DNA of 64,000 bases from Gammaproteobacteria bacterium UBA4421 (GCA_002389675.1 DGQF01000055.1:187093-251092); one strand, 5' to 3'; positions 25,005 through 34,683 are shown, counted from the first letter of the stretch. Notes: generated from the sequence alone by a model not told the origin. Made by a program: numbers and translations.

Positions 25005-26975
25005 TCAGTATTGCAGTTCCACCAGTCGGGCAAAGTAGTTTAGTGATTCAGGGTTGGCTAGGGCGCTGGTATTTTGTACTGGTTCGTTGTGAATGACCGC
25101 GCGTACAGCCAATTCGGCAATCTTGCCGCTCATAGTCCGAGGTATGTCCTGTACCTGCAAAATCTTAGTTGGTATGTGTCGTGGTGATGCATAATGACGG
25201 ATACGTAATTTAAGAGCGTCGATGAGCTTCGAGTTCAGCTTCTGGTTGTCCCGCATCACCACAAACAAGATGACCCTAACGTCCTGCTGCCAGTTTTGAC
25301 CGACGCAAACCGCATCAACAATGTCATCAAAGTGTTCAATTTGTCGATAGATTTCGGCGGTGCCAATGCGCACCCCGCCAGGATTAAGGACGGCATCGCT
25401 GCGTCCGTGGATGATATAACCGTGTTGTTCAGTTCTCTCGGCAAAATCGCCGTGAACCCAAACGTTGTTCCACCGGTCAAAGTATGCCGCGCGGTATTTG
25501 GCATCGTTGGGGTCGTTCCAAAAGCCAATGGGGCTTGACGGAAATGCTCGAGTGCAGACTAATTCCCCTTTGCCCTTCGGCAATGGTTTGCCCTTCTCAT
25601 CCCAAATTTCTACGGCCATGCCCAACCCTGCACACTGCAGTTCACCGTTGTAGACCGCCAGATTTGGGTTGCCTAACATAAAACAGGAAATCAAGTCGGT
25701 GCCGCCTGACATGCTAACCAGGTGGCAATCGGCCTTTACCGCCTCATAGACATAGGTAAATCCCTCATGCGTAAGCGGGGATCCCGTGCTGATCAACATG
25801 CGCAAAGAATTTAAGTTGTGAGTTTTGATCGGCACTACGCCGGCTTTTTGTGTGCCGTTTAAGAATTTTGCGCTGACCCCGAAGACGGTGACGTTTTCAT
25901 CTCTTGAAATGTCGAATAGAGCGCTGGGCTTGGGGTGAAAAGGAGATCCGTCATATAAAACTATCCGAGCGGTAGTGGCCAGCGCGGTCATTACCCAGTT
26001 CCACATCATCCATCCGCAGGTGGTGAAGAAAAACAAGGTATCCGACGGGCGTAAATCCAAATGCAATTGATGCTCTTTCATATGTTGCAGCAAAGTGCCC
26101 CCCTGCCCATGCACAATACATTTGGGTTTCCCGGTGGTTCCGCTGGAGTATAAAATATATAGAGGGTGGTCAAAGGCCAGTTGGACAAAGTTAAGCGGGG
26201 GTGTCGGTGAGATTAACCATTGCTCCCAGTGCTCCTCTGCCGCGTCATGTGGCTTCTTTTTATAGGGCTCTGACGATTGTGGGCAAACCTCATCATAGCT
26301 GACCCAGACGATAGTTTTGATGCTGGGTACTTGAGCGACGACTTCGCGAACTTTGGCTGTTGTATCGATATGTTTGCCCGCATATTGATAGCTTGTGCAA
26401 GCGAAGATAACTTTGGGTGCAATTTGGCCGAAGCGGTCGACCGCGCCGGGGATACCAAAATCGGGTGAGCAGGAAGACCATACGCCGCCTAAGCTGGAGG
26501 TGGCCAACATCGCTATAGCGGTTTCAGGAATATTGGGTAACCAGCCGGCAATGCGATCTCCGGGTTGAATCTCAAGGTGTTTAAGGTGTTGTGCTATCTT
26601 TGCTGTGTTGTCATACACAGTGTTGTAGGTATATTCGCGGCGGCTGCCGTTTTCCAGCAGTGCGGTCAGGGCGATTCGATCGCTGCGTTCGCGTAACAGG
26701 TTTTCCGCAAAGTTAAACCGCGCGCCTACAAACCATTGCGCACCGGGGAAGGCGTCGGCATTAGTCACGGCAACCGGTGCATCAATAGAGGCCTTGATCT
26801 GCGCAAAGTCCCAAAATAACGCCCAAAATTCACCGGGATTTTTGATGCTCCAAGCGTGCAACGCGTTGTAGTTGTCCAGTGCTAAGCCGGTTGCCTGCTC
26901 AACCGTGCGCGTAAATTGGGTCATTTGGGACTGCTCAATGGCTATGTCGCTTGGGCGCCATAGCGGTGCGGTCAT
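25005..26975 (-). CDS. Acetoacetate-CoA ligase
   Basis: A 656-residue AMP-forming acyl-CoA ligase close to acetoacetyl-CoA synthetase (AacS, about 650 aa). The adenylation loop is LYSSGTTGKPKCIVHGQGG, the middle motif FTTCGWMMWNWV and the C-terminal catalytic lysine lies in IPRTMSGKIAE. The N-terminal block FWALFWDFAQIKA and GARFNFAENLL is shared with the acetoacetate/propionate ligase group. The frame is open upstream, but ATG 26975 has GGGAGAA in front and overlaps the epoxide hydrolase stop by 1 base (TGATG). It would activate acetoacetate or a similar keto acid for degradation. Confidence 0.88.
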   Translation of the reverse strand: MTAPLWRPSDIAIEQSQMTQFTRTVEQATGLALDNYNALHAWSIKNPGEFWALFWDFAQIKASIDAPVAVTNADAFPGAQWFVGARFNFAENLLRERSDRIALTALLENGSRREYTYNTVYDNTAKIAQHLKHLEIQPGDRIAGWLPNIPETAIAMLATSSLGGVWSSCSPDFGIPGAVDRFGQIAPKVIFACTSYQYAGKHIDTTAKVREVVAQVPSIKTIVWVSYDEVCPQSSEPYKKKPHDAAEEHWEQWLISPTPPLNFVQLAFDHPLYILYSSGTTGKPKCIVHGQGGTLLQHMKEHQLHLDLRPSDTLFFFTTCGWMMWNWVMTALATTARIVLYDGSPFHPKPSALFDISRDENVTVFGVSAKFLNGTQKAGVVPIKTHNLNSLRMLISTGSPLTHEGFTYVYEAVKADCHLVSMSGGTDLISCFMLGNPNLAVYNGELQCAGLGMAVEIWDEKGKPLPKGKGELVCTRAFPSSPIGFWNDPNDAKYRAAYFDRWNNVWVHGDFAERTEQHGYIIHGRSDAVLNPGGVRIGTAEIYRQIEHFDDIVDAVCVGQNWQQDVRVILFVVMRDNQKLNSKLIDALKLRIRHYASPRHIPTKILQVQDIPRTMSGKIAELAVRAVIHNEPVQNTSALANPESLNYFARLVELQY

Positions 26976-28108
26976 CAGTTGATTCTCCCAAAACAGGCGC
27001 GTACCTCTGTGGCGAAGACCTCCGGTTGCTCGAAAGCGGCAAAATGCCCACCTTTGTCTTTTTCCGACCAATAAATGATGTTTGGATAAAGGCGTTCAGC
27101 GAAACGTTTGCTGGTGCGGAAAATTTCTTTAGGAAATATTGTACCGCCCATGGGAACGGTTATCTGCTCACCTATCCCCGAACCGAAGCTCTCCCAATAT
27201 AATCGTGCTGAGGAAGCTGCTGCTGCGTTTACCCAATAAACCATAATGTTGTCGAGCATGTCGTCTCGGCTGAGAACATTTTCAGGGTTTCCTTCGCAAT
27301 CCGTCCATGCCCAGAATTTCTCTAATATCCAAGCGGCTTGACCTGCGGGAGAATCTACCAGCGCATAGCCCAATGTTTGGGGGCGAGTGCTCTGTTGTTT
27401 TGAATATCCTGAATCCCAATCCTGATAGTGTTGAAGTCCCTGCAGTCCCGAAATCTCGGCCGGGGTAAGGTCTTTAGCGTTTGGGTCTGGGGGCGAAACG
27501 ACCATATTGAGGTGAATGGCCCGGCAGTGGTCTGGGTCAACACGCCCAAGCGTGGAGGTAACAATCGCCCCCCAGTCGCCGCCTTGCGCAAAGTATTGGG
27601 TATACCCCAGGCGAGCCATCAGTTGCGCCCACGCGAAGGCGATCTTTTCTGTGCCCCACCCGGTTGTTGCGGGCTTTCCGGAAAAGCCGAAACCAGGCAA
27701 AGAAGGTATGACCAGATGATACGCTTGCGCTGTTGGTGCGCCGTGGCTGGCAGGTGCGCATAGCAGTGGGATGACATTTAAAAATTCGACCACAGATCCC
27801 GGCCAGCCGTGGGTCAAAATCAGCGGCTTAGCGTTGGGTTGTTCGGATTGAATATGCATGAAGTGGATATCCAATCCGTCAATTTCGGTCATAAAGTTAG
27901 GGTGCGCGTTTAAGCGCGTGGGTAGCCGTTGCATGTCATAGGTGGTTTGCCAATATTCGACAATGCTTTGGCAGAATTCGAGCGGTACGCCCTGTGACCA
28001 ATCTTGTGGTGTCTCTTTCTCAGGCCATCGTGTTGTGGCCAATCTTTGCTTTAAATCGTCGATGGTCGGGTGATCGATGCTCACTTGAAAAGGTCGAATT
28101 GCGGACAT
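26975..28108 (-). CDS. Epoxide hydrolase (microsomal-like, EHN domain)
   Basis: A 377-residue alpha/beta hydrolase with the N-terminal EHN region (residues 1 to about 100: DDLKQRLATTRWPEK, QDWSQGVPLEFCQSIVEYW). The oxyanion motif HGWPG is at 100-104 and the nucleophile Asp178 in GGDWG. This set is typical of epoxide hydrolases of the microsomal/juvenile-hormone type, which open epoxides of terpenoid-like chains to diols. It overlaps the ligase start and follows the SDR by 20 bases, so epoxide opening, oxidation and CoA activation may form one catabolic sequence. Confidence 0.9.
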   Translation of the reverse strand: MSAIRPFQVSIDHPTIDDLKQRLATTRWPEKETPQDWSQGVPLEFCQSIVEYWQTTYDMQRLPTRLNAHPNFMTEIDGLDIHFMHIQSEQPNAKPLILTHGWPGSVVEFLNVIPLLCAPASHGAPTAQAYHLVIPSLPGFGFSGKPATTGWGTEKIAFAWAQLMARLGYTQYFAQGGDWGAIVTSTLGRVDPDHCRAIHLNMVVSPPDPNAKDLTPAEISGLQGLQHYQDWDSGYSKQQSTRPQTLGYALVDSPAGQAAWILEKFWAWTDCEGNPENVLSRDDMLDNIMVYWVNAAAASSARLYWESFGSGIGEQITVPMGGTIFPKEIFRTSKRFAERLYPNIIYWSEKDKGGHFAAFEQPEVFATEVRACFGRIN

Positions 28109-28128
28109 TAGAAATTCCTTGATGATGA

Positions 28129-28902
28129 TTACAAAGAGGCGCAGAGGTGGCCGCCATCTACGGCAATGACAGAGCCGGTCATATATCGGGATGCGTCGCT
28201 GGCTAATAGTAAAATGGGGCCATCCAGATCCTCGAATTCGCCGAAGCGGCGCATCGGTATGCCTTTAACAAATTCCGGTGCAGCGTCACTTTCGAGCAAA
28301 ATTCTGCTGACGTCGGTTAAAATATACCCCGGGGCTAAGGCATTGACGCGAATCTTGTAGCGCGAGGCCTCCAAAGCCATAATTTCGGTCATACGAGTGA
28401 GCGCCCCTTTTGAAACGGCATAGGGGAATTGGCCTTTGATGGTGCGCGTGTCGGTGATGGACGAAATCATGACAATATTGCCGCCCCCTTGTTTGTGTGC
28501 CTGCACTTGCTCTGTGTAGTATTTGGACGATAACCATGCGCTTTTCAGGTTAGTGTCCATCACAAAATCCCAGTCCTGCTCGTCTATCATGGTGTAAGTT
28601 TTTGCGCCAGCCTCCACGCCCGCGTTATTGATCAGTACATCAAGTTGGCCATAATTTGAAAATGCAGCGTCTATAAAGTTATGTATGCTGTTTTTGTTTA
28701 GCACATCCAAAGGCACAGCCAGTGCTTTCCCGCCGTTGGCAATAATAGCTCGCACGCGTGCTTGTAGCTTTTCCTCGCGTCTTGCGCCCAGAACAACGGT
28801 TGCCCCAGCGCTTGCAAGAACGCCTGCAAAATGATGTCCAAAGCCCGAAGAGGCGCCTGTGATTGCGATGACTTTGCCGGTTAGGTCAAATGATGTGGTC
28901 AC
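28129..28902 (-). CDS. Short-chain dehydrogenase/reductase
   Basis: A 257-residue classical SDR with TGASSGFG at residues 15-22, NNAG in the middle, the serine of ISSITD and the YAVSK pair, and the C-terminal GSVIAVDGGHL. The start is GTG at 28902 with AAGGGA upstream. It is the first gene of a three-gene minus-strand operon with the epoxide hydrolase and acetoacetate-CoA ligase. It may oxidise the diol or hydroxy acid formed by the hydrolase; that is inference from position. Confidence 0.88.
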   Translation of the reverse strand: MTTSFDLTGKVIAITGASSGFGHHFAGVLASAGATVVLGARREEKLQARVRAIIANGGKALAVPLDVLNKNSIHNFIDAAFSNYGQLDVLINNAGVEAGAKTYTMIDEQDWDFVMDTNLKSAWLSSKYYTEQVQAHKQGGGNIVMISSITDTRTIKGQFPYAVSKGALTRMTEIMALEASRYKIRVNALAPGYILTDVSRILLESDAAPEFVKGIPMRRFGEFEDLDGPILLLASDASRYMTGSVIAVDGGHLCASL

Positions 28903-28976
28903 GGTTTTGATCCCTTCTTAGAGCGCTTTATCCTATCATAGCGTATCTACCGTTTGCGTTGCCTCAGGAGGCGCTG

Positions 28977-29837
28977 ATGCATCTGTATCGATCTATCCTT
29001 TACATGCCTGGTGCAAACGTTCGCGCTATGGCCAAAGCCAAACAACTAGACTGCGATGCAGTGATCTTTGATCTTGAGGACGCGGTATCCCCCGAGGGTA
29101 AGGTCAATGCGCGTACACAAGTAGTTGAAACTGTAAAGGCGGGTGGTTTCGGTCATCGCGGGCTAATTGTGCGTGTTAACGGCCTAGATACGCCATGGGG
29201 TGAGCAGGATATTGCAGCCTGCGGCAATCTTGCGCTGGATGCTATGTTGTTTCCGAAGATTGAATCCGCAAAGCAGGTGCATGAAATTATCCTGCATCTG
29301 GAGCGGCTGAGTGTGCGTGATCTGCCGATCTGGCTGATGGTTGAGACGCCTGCGGGTGTCTTAAATCTGGGTGATTTTGCCGCGCACCCGAGAGTCCAGG
29401 CTTTGGTTATGGGTACCAGTGATTTGGTGACTGAGTTGCGTGCCAGCCATTTGCCAAACCGAGAAAATATTCACTATGCGCTGCAGCACTGTTTGCTGGT
29501 AGCCCGTAGTGCAGGCAAACTGATTTTTGATGGTGTGCATTTGGATTTTCGCAATGAAGATTCGTTCAGTGCCGTTTGCCACGCTGGCCGAGCCATGGGA
29601 TTTGACGGCAAGACCTTGATACATCCGACTCAGATAAGTCAGGCAAATCAGGTTTTTGGCTATTCCGAGCAAGCGATAGCTCTGGCGCATCGTCTGCTTG
29701 AGGTTTGGCGCGCAGCGCGGGCAGAGGGGCAGGGTGTCGCTGTCTTGGATGGTCGACTGATCGAAAATCTGCATGCCGCGGAAGCGCAGCGAGTGGTTGC
29801 TTTTGCAGATGCGTTGGCATCGCGTTCGCCGCCGTAA
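28977..29837 (+). CDS. CitE-like CoA ester lyase (HpcH/HpaI family)
   Basis: A 286-residue TIM-barrel lyase resembling citrate lyase beta and malyl/citramalyl-CoA lyases. Signatures are LYMPGAN near the N-terminus, FDLEDAV (residues 31-37, Mg-binding acidic residues), KIESA, the metal-binding ETPAGVLNL and GFDGKTLIHPTQI. Start 28977 is fixed by CAGGAGG 5 nt upstream, although an in-frame TTG lies 18 bases earlier. Free-standing CitE-like proteins cleave beta-hydroxyacyl-CoA such as malyl-CoA or citramalyl-CoA. Malate synthase G at 57190 would handle glyoxylate if that were released. Confidence 0.85.
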   Translation: MHLYRSILYMPGANVRAMAKAKQLDCDAVIFDLEDAVSPEGKVNARTQVVETVKAGGFGHRGLIVRVNGLDTPWGEQDIAACGNLALDAMLFPKIESAKQVHEIILHLERLSVRDLPIWLMVETPAGVLNLGDFAAHPRVQALVMGTSDLVTELRASHLPNRENIHYALQHCLLVARSAGKLIFDGVHLDFRNEDSFSAVCHAGRAMGFDGKTLIHPTQISQANQVFGYSEQAIALAHRLLEVWRAARAEGQGVAVLDGRLIENLHAAEAQRVVAFADALASRSPP

Positions 29838-29998
29838 TTGGTGTCTTTGTCCAGGCTTTTTTGAGTCAGTTGGTCAGAAACCAGCGGATTGCACGGTTAA
29901 CAGGGCCACAGTGCGCGGCCAAGGTTGACGCAGTTGCGCGGTTTTCTCCGATGGACCGGGCAGTTATAAACTGGGGTCCTTGCGGGGCAGAAGTTTCC

Positions 29999-32900
29999 CT
30001 AGGATCTGGGAAGCTGTGCGCCAAAGGTTTGTTCAATGAAGGCTTTCACGCGCGGTCGGATTCTGCCGGTTAGATGCTTGAACTGGTGGGGTAGGGCTAA
30101 CATCGCCGGTGTGGTGACCAACGTTAGTAGGGTGGAGAAGGTTAATCCGGATACGATGGCCTGAGAGAGAGGCACCCAGAACGAGGAAAGCATGCCGCCA
30201 TAGACAACGGTTCGGTTCACGATGTCGATGCTTAAGTTGCTGGCCAGTGGCAGCAGACCGAACACGGTGGTGATGGTTGTCAACATGACTGGGCGTAACC
30301 GCTGAGCGCCGGTGCGCAGGATCAGTTGGTTGTAGTCTAGGTCCGGATGTTCCTTGCGCAGATGGTTATAAGTGTCAATCAGAACAATGTTGTTGTTTAC
30401 GACAATGCCGGCAAGGGCAACGATGCCTACACCAGTCAGGACAGCGCTGAACGCGCTGCCTGTGATGAGTAATCCCAGCAACACGCCTGCAGTGGAAAGA
30501 ACGACGGCGAACAGAATCAGTAGGGCCTGGTAGAAACTGTTGAACTGAGTGACCAGCAGAACAAACATGAGTAGCAGTGATAATCCAAAAGCGACGCTGA
30601 CAAATTGAATGGATTCGGCTTGCTCTTCATTAGCTCCCCGAAATTGGATGTTCAGATCGGGATGCCAGTCTTGCTGTGCGATCCACGCTTCTAGCTCGGT
30701 AACTTTATCCGAGGCGAGCACCCCAGGTGCAACGTTGGCGCGTATCTGTTCAACGGGCACGCCGTTGATGCGTTGGATGGCATCGACGTTGGGCGTAGCT
30801 TCCTTGGTAACGAAGTTAGAGACCGGTATCAGTCCGTTTGGTGTGGCGATTTTAAGATCGTCCAACGCATTGATTCCGCGTGCTCCGACAGGGTAACGGA
30901 CGCGGATGTCAACTGCATCTTCGGAGCGGTCCGGACGATATTCTCCGACTTTTACCCCATTGGTGATCAGCTGGACTGCGATACCAACCTGACTCACGTC
31001 AGCGCCAAACATTGCGGCCTGAGCCCGATCTACCGTGAGTTGCCATTCAACCCCGGGCAATGATCGCGTATCGTCAATATCGCGGATGCCTGTCATCGAA
31101 GTTGCCATATGTTTGACGACGCGAGCTACGGCAGGTTCAAGCACTTCTTTATTGTGTGATGAAAATTCCAGAGCAAGAGGCTTGCCGACGGGGGGGCCTT
31201 GCTCCATTTTCTCAATTTCAATGCTGACGCCGGCGAAGTCTTTGGTGCGCGCCCGAATCTGCTCAAAGATTTCTGTGCCAGTGGCCTCGCGCATGTTTTC
31301 GTCCTGCAGTTCGAGGAACATTCGTCCGATTCGATCCATGCCCCCGCTGCGCGAAGGCTGTCCAGTGAGCAACGTGCTCGAGTTGAGACTGGCGATGCCG
31401 GGCACTTCTAGAACTTCTCGCTCAACTTCCTGCACTAGGGAGTTGATTTCGTCTACGCTTAAATTGCCGCGCGCGCGCACGGAAATGTTGGCAAATTTTG
31501 GTTCTGAGTCTGAAAAGAAGGTCAGCCCACGGCCGTATTCGCCGTAAGCCCAAAAGGTGGAAAACAAGACAACAAGGGTTATCCCCATGGTCACCACGGC
31601 GTAGCGAGTGGCCAGCGAGAGCAACCGAGCATAGATGCCAGTCAAAGATTTGAGCTGGCGAGGATCTCCCTCTTCCAGCTGTCGCAATGTTTCCATTGAT
31701 TTTTGGTCACGGCTGCCGGCCTTGCCAAACAGCGAGCCAAGAACTGGGCCAAAAACCAGGGCGTACAAAAGAGACCCTGATAGAACGGTGAAGACCGTCA
31801 CTGGCAGGTAGCGCATGAATTTACCTGGGACACCAGGCCAAAACATGAGGGGTAGGAAGGCAGCAAGGGTCGTTGCGATCGAGGCCGTGACAGGCCAGAA
31901 CATTCGCTGAGCCGCTAAAGTATAGGCGTTATGGCGTGTGAAGCCCTCGGTCATTTTGCGATCGGCATACTCTGTGACCACAATGGCACCATCGATTAGC
32001 ATGCCAAGACCCAACAACATGCCAAACATGACCATGAAGTTGAAGGTATAACCCAGCAAGTAGATGAAGATGAGTGAGAAGAGAAAGGAAATGGGAATGC
32101 CTAAGCCTACAATTAGACCGCTGCGAAATCCCATTGCGGCCACCACAACAACCATGACCAGACCTAGCGCAGTGAAAATGTTGCCCTGCAGTTCGGTGAC
32201 CTGCCCCTGCGCGAAAGGCGCTTGATCGGTGGTGTAGAAAACGTCCACCCGCCCGGGCAGTTGATCCCGAAAGTCTTCAACGGCGGCCTTAGTGGCGGAG
32301 ATGGTGCTCAGGATATTAGCCGACGCTCGCTTGGTGACCTGAAGTGATATGGTTGGCTTGCCGTTGACGCGGGCATAGTTGGTTCGGTCTTTGAATGTTC
32401 GTCGTACCGATGCGACATCCTGCAAAGTGACTACGGTATCGCCGACTGTGCGCACCGGCAGATTGAAGATGTCTTGCGCTTGTTCAATGATGCTGGGCAC
32501 TTTGACGCTGAATCGTCCTTCGCCTGTATCCAGGCTACCTGCTGGAATCAGACGGTTATTACGCACGATGGTGTTGATCAGTTCTTCAGAGGAAATCGCA
32601 TAGGCTTCCAACTGGTTTGGATCAATTACGGCTTCGAGCAATTCCTCGCGGTTGCCGAACATGTCAGCGGAAAGGACGTCTGGTATGGCCTCTAGCTGTT
32701 CTTGCAGGTCAAGCGCCACGCCGTAGAGCATGCGCTCGTTGACGTCGCCGACAATGTTTACCTGGATGATCGGAAAGTCATCGACGCTGGCTTCGGTAAC
32801 GATGGGTTCTTCAGCGGTGCTGGGGAACTCGGCTTTGGCCCGGTCGACCGCCTCGCGGGTATCCACCAATGCTTTATCTAGGTTTTGATCGGCATCAAAT

Positions 32901-33184
32901 TCTACCATCACAGTGGCGGCACCCTCGGAGGCGAATGCGGTCATCTCCTCCACACCCTCGACGTTGCGCATCTCAATTTCTAACGGCATGACCAGTAACC
33001 GTTCCGCATCTTCAGGCGAGATGCCTTCATGTATAACAGTGATGATGAAGAAGGGAACGTCGATATCCGGATCGTTAGCAACAGGGATAACGGCGCGGGC
33101 AATGAGCCCCGCAATGATGACCATGAGCATGATCAGCATGGTGGTCCGCGAACGTGCGATCGCGGCTTCTATAAACGCGTACAT
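29999..33184 (-). CDS. RND-family efflux permease
   Basis: A 1061-residue inner-membrane pump of the hydrophobe/amphiphile efflux type. It has the usual duplication: TM1 at residues 15-35, a periplasmic loop of about 300 residues, TM2-6, a second periplasmic loop and TM8-12. The proton-relay helix reads GMLLGLGMLIDGAIVVTEY with one aspartate. The C-terminal half contains GIVALAGIVVNNNIVLIDTY. Length fits (about 1030-1060 aa). It follows its adaptor by 21 bases. No outer-membrane channel gene accompanies them, so a shared TolC-like channel is presumed. Substrate unknown. Confidence 0.9.
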   Translation of the reverse strand: MYAFIEAAIARSRTTMLIMLMVIIAGLIARAVIPVANDPDIDVPFFIITVIHEGISPEDAERLLVMPLEIEMRNVEGVEEMTAFASEGAATVMVEFDADQNLDKALVDTREAVDRAKAEFPSTAEEPIVTEASVDDFPIIQVNIVGDVNERMLYGVALDLQEQLEAIPDVLSADMFGNREELLEAVIDPNQLEAYAISSEELINTIVRNNRLIPAGSLDTGEGRFSVKVPSIIEQAQDIFNLPVRTVGDTVVTLQDVASVRRTFKDRTNYARVNGKPTISLQVTKRASANILSTISATKAAVEDFRDQLPGRVDVFYTTDQAPFAQGQVTELQGNIFTALGLVMVVVVAAMGFRSGLIVGLGIPISFLFSLIFIYLLGYTFNFMVMFGMLLGLGMLIDGAIVVTEYADRKMTEGFTRHNAYTLAAQRMFWPVTASIATTLAAFLPLMFWPGVPGKFMRYLPVTVFTVLSGSLLYALVFGPVLGSLFGKAGSRDQKSMETLRQLEEGDPRQLKSLTGIYARLLSLATRYAVVTMGITLVVLFSTFWAYGEYGRGLTFFSDSEPKFANISVRARGNLSVDEINSLVQEVEREVLEVPGIASLNSSTLLTGQPSRSGGMDRIGRMFLELQDENMREATGTEIFEQIRARTKDFAGVSIEIEKMEQGPPVGKPLALEFSSHNKEVLEPAVARVVKHMATSMTGIRDIDDTRSLPGVEWQLTVDRAQAAMFGADVSQVGIAVQLITNGVKVGEYRPDRSEDAVDIRVRYPVGARGINALDDLKIATPNGLIPVSNFVTKEATPNVDAIQRINGVPVEQIRANVAPGVLASDKVTELEAWIAQQDWHPDLNIQFRGANEEQAESIQFVSVAFGLSLLLMFVLLVTQFNSFYQALLILFAVVLSTAGVLLGLLITGSAFSAVLTGVGIVALAGIVVNNNIVLIDTYNHLRKEHPDLDYNQLILRTGAQRLRPVMLTTITTVFGLLPLASNLSIDIVNRTVVYGGMLSSFWVPLSQAIVSGLTFSTLLTLVTTPAMLALPHQFKHLTGRIRPRVKAFIEQTFGAQLPRS

Positions 33185-33205
33185 GGGCGGGGTCTTCTTG
33201 AGTGG

Positions 33206-34417
33206 TTAGTTGGCCGAGAGGCCCAGGTCAATCGACATTACCGCTGCGGTCGCTGTGGCTCCGGAATCGGGTAGCTGCTCTGCTTTTGGCATCTCTGACT
33301 GGGAGGATTCCGCTTTCAGCGTGCGCCGGTTTTGAAACACCGGATCCACCCGCTCGCCTTCAGTGACCAGCGCTTGGCCTGTAGTGATGATAGCCGAACG
33401 GTTGGGTAGGCCAGACACCCAGATACCATCGGGTGCGTCGGATAAGATTTCGATGGGGTTGAAGTTCACGATATTATTTTGATCGATGGTGCGTATGCCT
33501 AATACGCCTAGGTCGTCTAAGCTGAGCAGTGCAGGGCTGATTTTTTGCGCCAAAATAGATTCTACGGGGATATGTATTTCCGTGGTGACTCCTGAGCGGA
33601 GTTTTAGGTCGGGGTTGGACAGCTGGATTTCGACGTCATAAGTGCGGGTAGCGGGATCGTTTTGTTGCCCAATGAAGCTTACTGGACCGGTGACCGATTC
33701 ACCATTGCGCAAAAAGCCGGTTGCTGGCTGTCCCAACGCCAAGTGGATGACGTCGGCTTCTGAAACTTGCCCGACCAGTAGGATGGGGTCCATGTCAACA
33801 ACGGTAGCGCAGCCGTCGCCGGGTTTAATATAATCGCCGATTTCGCGATGGACGGTTTCAACAATGCCGTCGAAAGGCGCGCGAACTTCTAATTTGGCGA
33901 TGCTCAGCTGGCGGCGGCTCAGATTTGCTTTGGCGCTAGCCAAGCGTGATTTTGCGCCGGCGATGGCGGCTTCGGAGTTGTATCCTTTCTTACGCAGGCT
34001 GATAGCACCTTTGTATTCAATGCGGGCCTGGTTGAGCGCCTCTTGAGCTTCAATTAATGCCACTTGACGGTCTTCGAGCGAGATTCGGCATAGGAGGTCA
34101 TTTTTGGCGACAACCGTGCCTCGTTCAACGGGTCGCTCAACGATGGTTCCTGACAGCTCTACGCGGCTAGTGACCGTGCGCTTGTTCTCTGTTTTTCCGC
34201 GAACTTTGATCAGACGATTGCGAGTGCTTGCATCCATGACTGTGACCCGCACTCTAGTGGGTGACGCGTCTTCATCGACACGACTTTGGGCACGGTTTTG
34301 ATCTGCGAGTGAGCTTGGATTGGCAGGCGCGTTCTCGGCGGTGTGAAGGACACCGGATGCCAGCCAGGCACAAAGGACAGCGGCAATCAGAGCAGCGGTG
34401 ATGTAAGTCGTACGCAT
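33206..34417 (-). CDS. RND efflux periplasmic adaptor subunit
   Basis: A 403-residue membrane-fusion protein. It starts with an N-terminal membrane anchor (TTYITAALIAAVLCAWLASGV). Next comes the barrel/lipoyl half SGTIVERPVERGTVVAKNDLL, a short coiled-coil hairpin (about residues 145-190) and the second lipoyl half KLEVRAPFDGIVETVHREIGD. The C-terminal 70 residues are less conserved. It works with the permease downstream to bridge to an outer-membrane channel. Three palindromes lie upstream of its start. Confidence 0.88.
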   Translation of the reverse strand: MRTTYITAALIAAVLCAWLASGVLHTAENAPANPSSLADQNRAQSRVDEDASPTRVRVTVMDASTRNRLIKVRGKTENKRTVTSRVELSGTIVERPVERGTVVAKNDLLCRISLEDRQVALIEAQEALNQARIEYKGAISLRKKGYNSEAAIAGAKSRLASAKANLSRRQLSIAKLEVRAPFDGIVETVHREIGDYIKPGDGCATVVDMDPILLVGQVSEADVIHLALGQPATGFLRNGESVTGPVSFIGQQNDPATRTYDVEIQLSNPDLKLRSGVTTEIHIPVESILAQKISPALLSLDDLGVLGIRTIDQNNIVNFNPIEILSDAPDGIWVSGLPNRSAIITTGQALVTEGERVDPVFQNRRTLKAESSQSEMPKAEQLPDSGATATAAVMSIDLGLSAN

Positions 34418-34445
34418 TGAGCAAATCTCGTCAGGGTTTTACGGA

Positions 34446-34462
34446 TGTTACCAATGGTAACA
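34446..34462. promoter_or_regulatory. Palindrome upstream of efflux operon, TetR-operator-like
   Basis: TGTTACC-AAT-GGTAACA is a perfect inverted repeat with 7-bp arms, 29 bases upstream of the adaptor start. The size and spacing suit a TetR-family repressor controlling the pump. No TetR gene is in the window. Confidence 0.5.
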
Positions 34463-34507
34463 CATAGTCGAAAGCCGATGCTAATGATGCACCGCACCCG
34501 GCTAATA

Positions 34508-34524
34508 TGCCGCATGCTGCGGCA
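34508..34524. promoter_or_regulatory. Second palindrome upstream of efflux operon
   Basis: TGCCGCA-TGC-TGCGGCA is a perfect inverted repeat with 7-bp arms, 91 bases from the adaptor start. It has the same 7-3-7 geometry as the TGTTACC site but a different sequence. It could be an operator for another regulator or a small RNA hairpin. Confidence 0.35.
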
Positions 34525-34599
34525 AAATTACGTGAAGACCAGCAAAGTATGTGTCATTCCGGGCTGATATTTGCTTGGTTCAGGCAATACTATACGGGA

Positions 34600-34618
34600 A
34601 TGTTTACGCCGTAAACAT
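34600..34618. promoter_or_regulatory. Third palindrome, 19 bp
   Basis: ATGTTTACG-C-CGTAAACAT is a perfect inverted repeat with 9-bp arms, between the efflux adaptor start and the GST terminator hairpin. Its length is far above chance for this gap. A dimeric repressor site is the most likely reading. The rest of the 34418-34727 gap holds no gene. Confidence 0.45.
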
Positions 34619-34683
34619 AAATTTAGTATGTGCCATCACAAAGAAAAGCTGAAAGAGCAGTTCGTTCAAATCGTAATAAGATG

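Noticed and set aside
26976..27071. N-terminal extension of acetoacetate-CoA ligase to 27071
   Set aside because: It would run 97 bases into the epoxide hydrolase gene; the overlap start TGATG at 26975 with GGGAGAA is preferred.
31035..31547. Plus-strand ORF of 170 residues inside the RND permease
   Set aside because: Antisense shadow; Ser/Arg/Thr-rich, no domain, no ribosome site.
29999..33184. Single Asp in the proton-relay helix of the RND permease as an anomaly
   Set aside because: Many RND pumps have one Asp here where AcrB has two, so it is not unusual.
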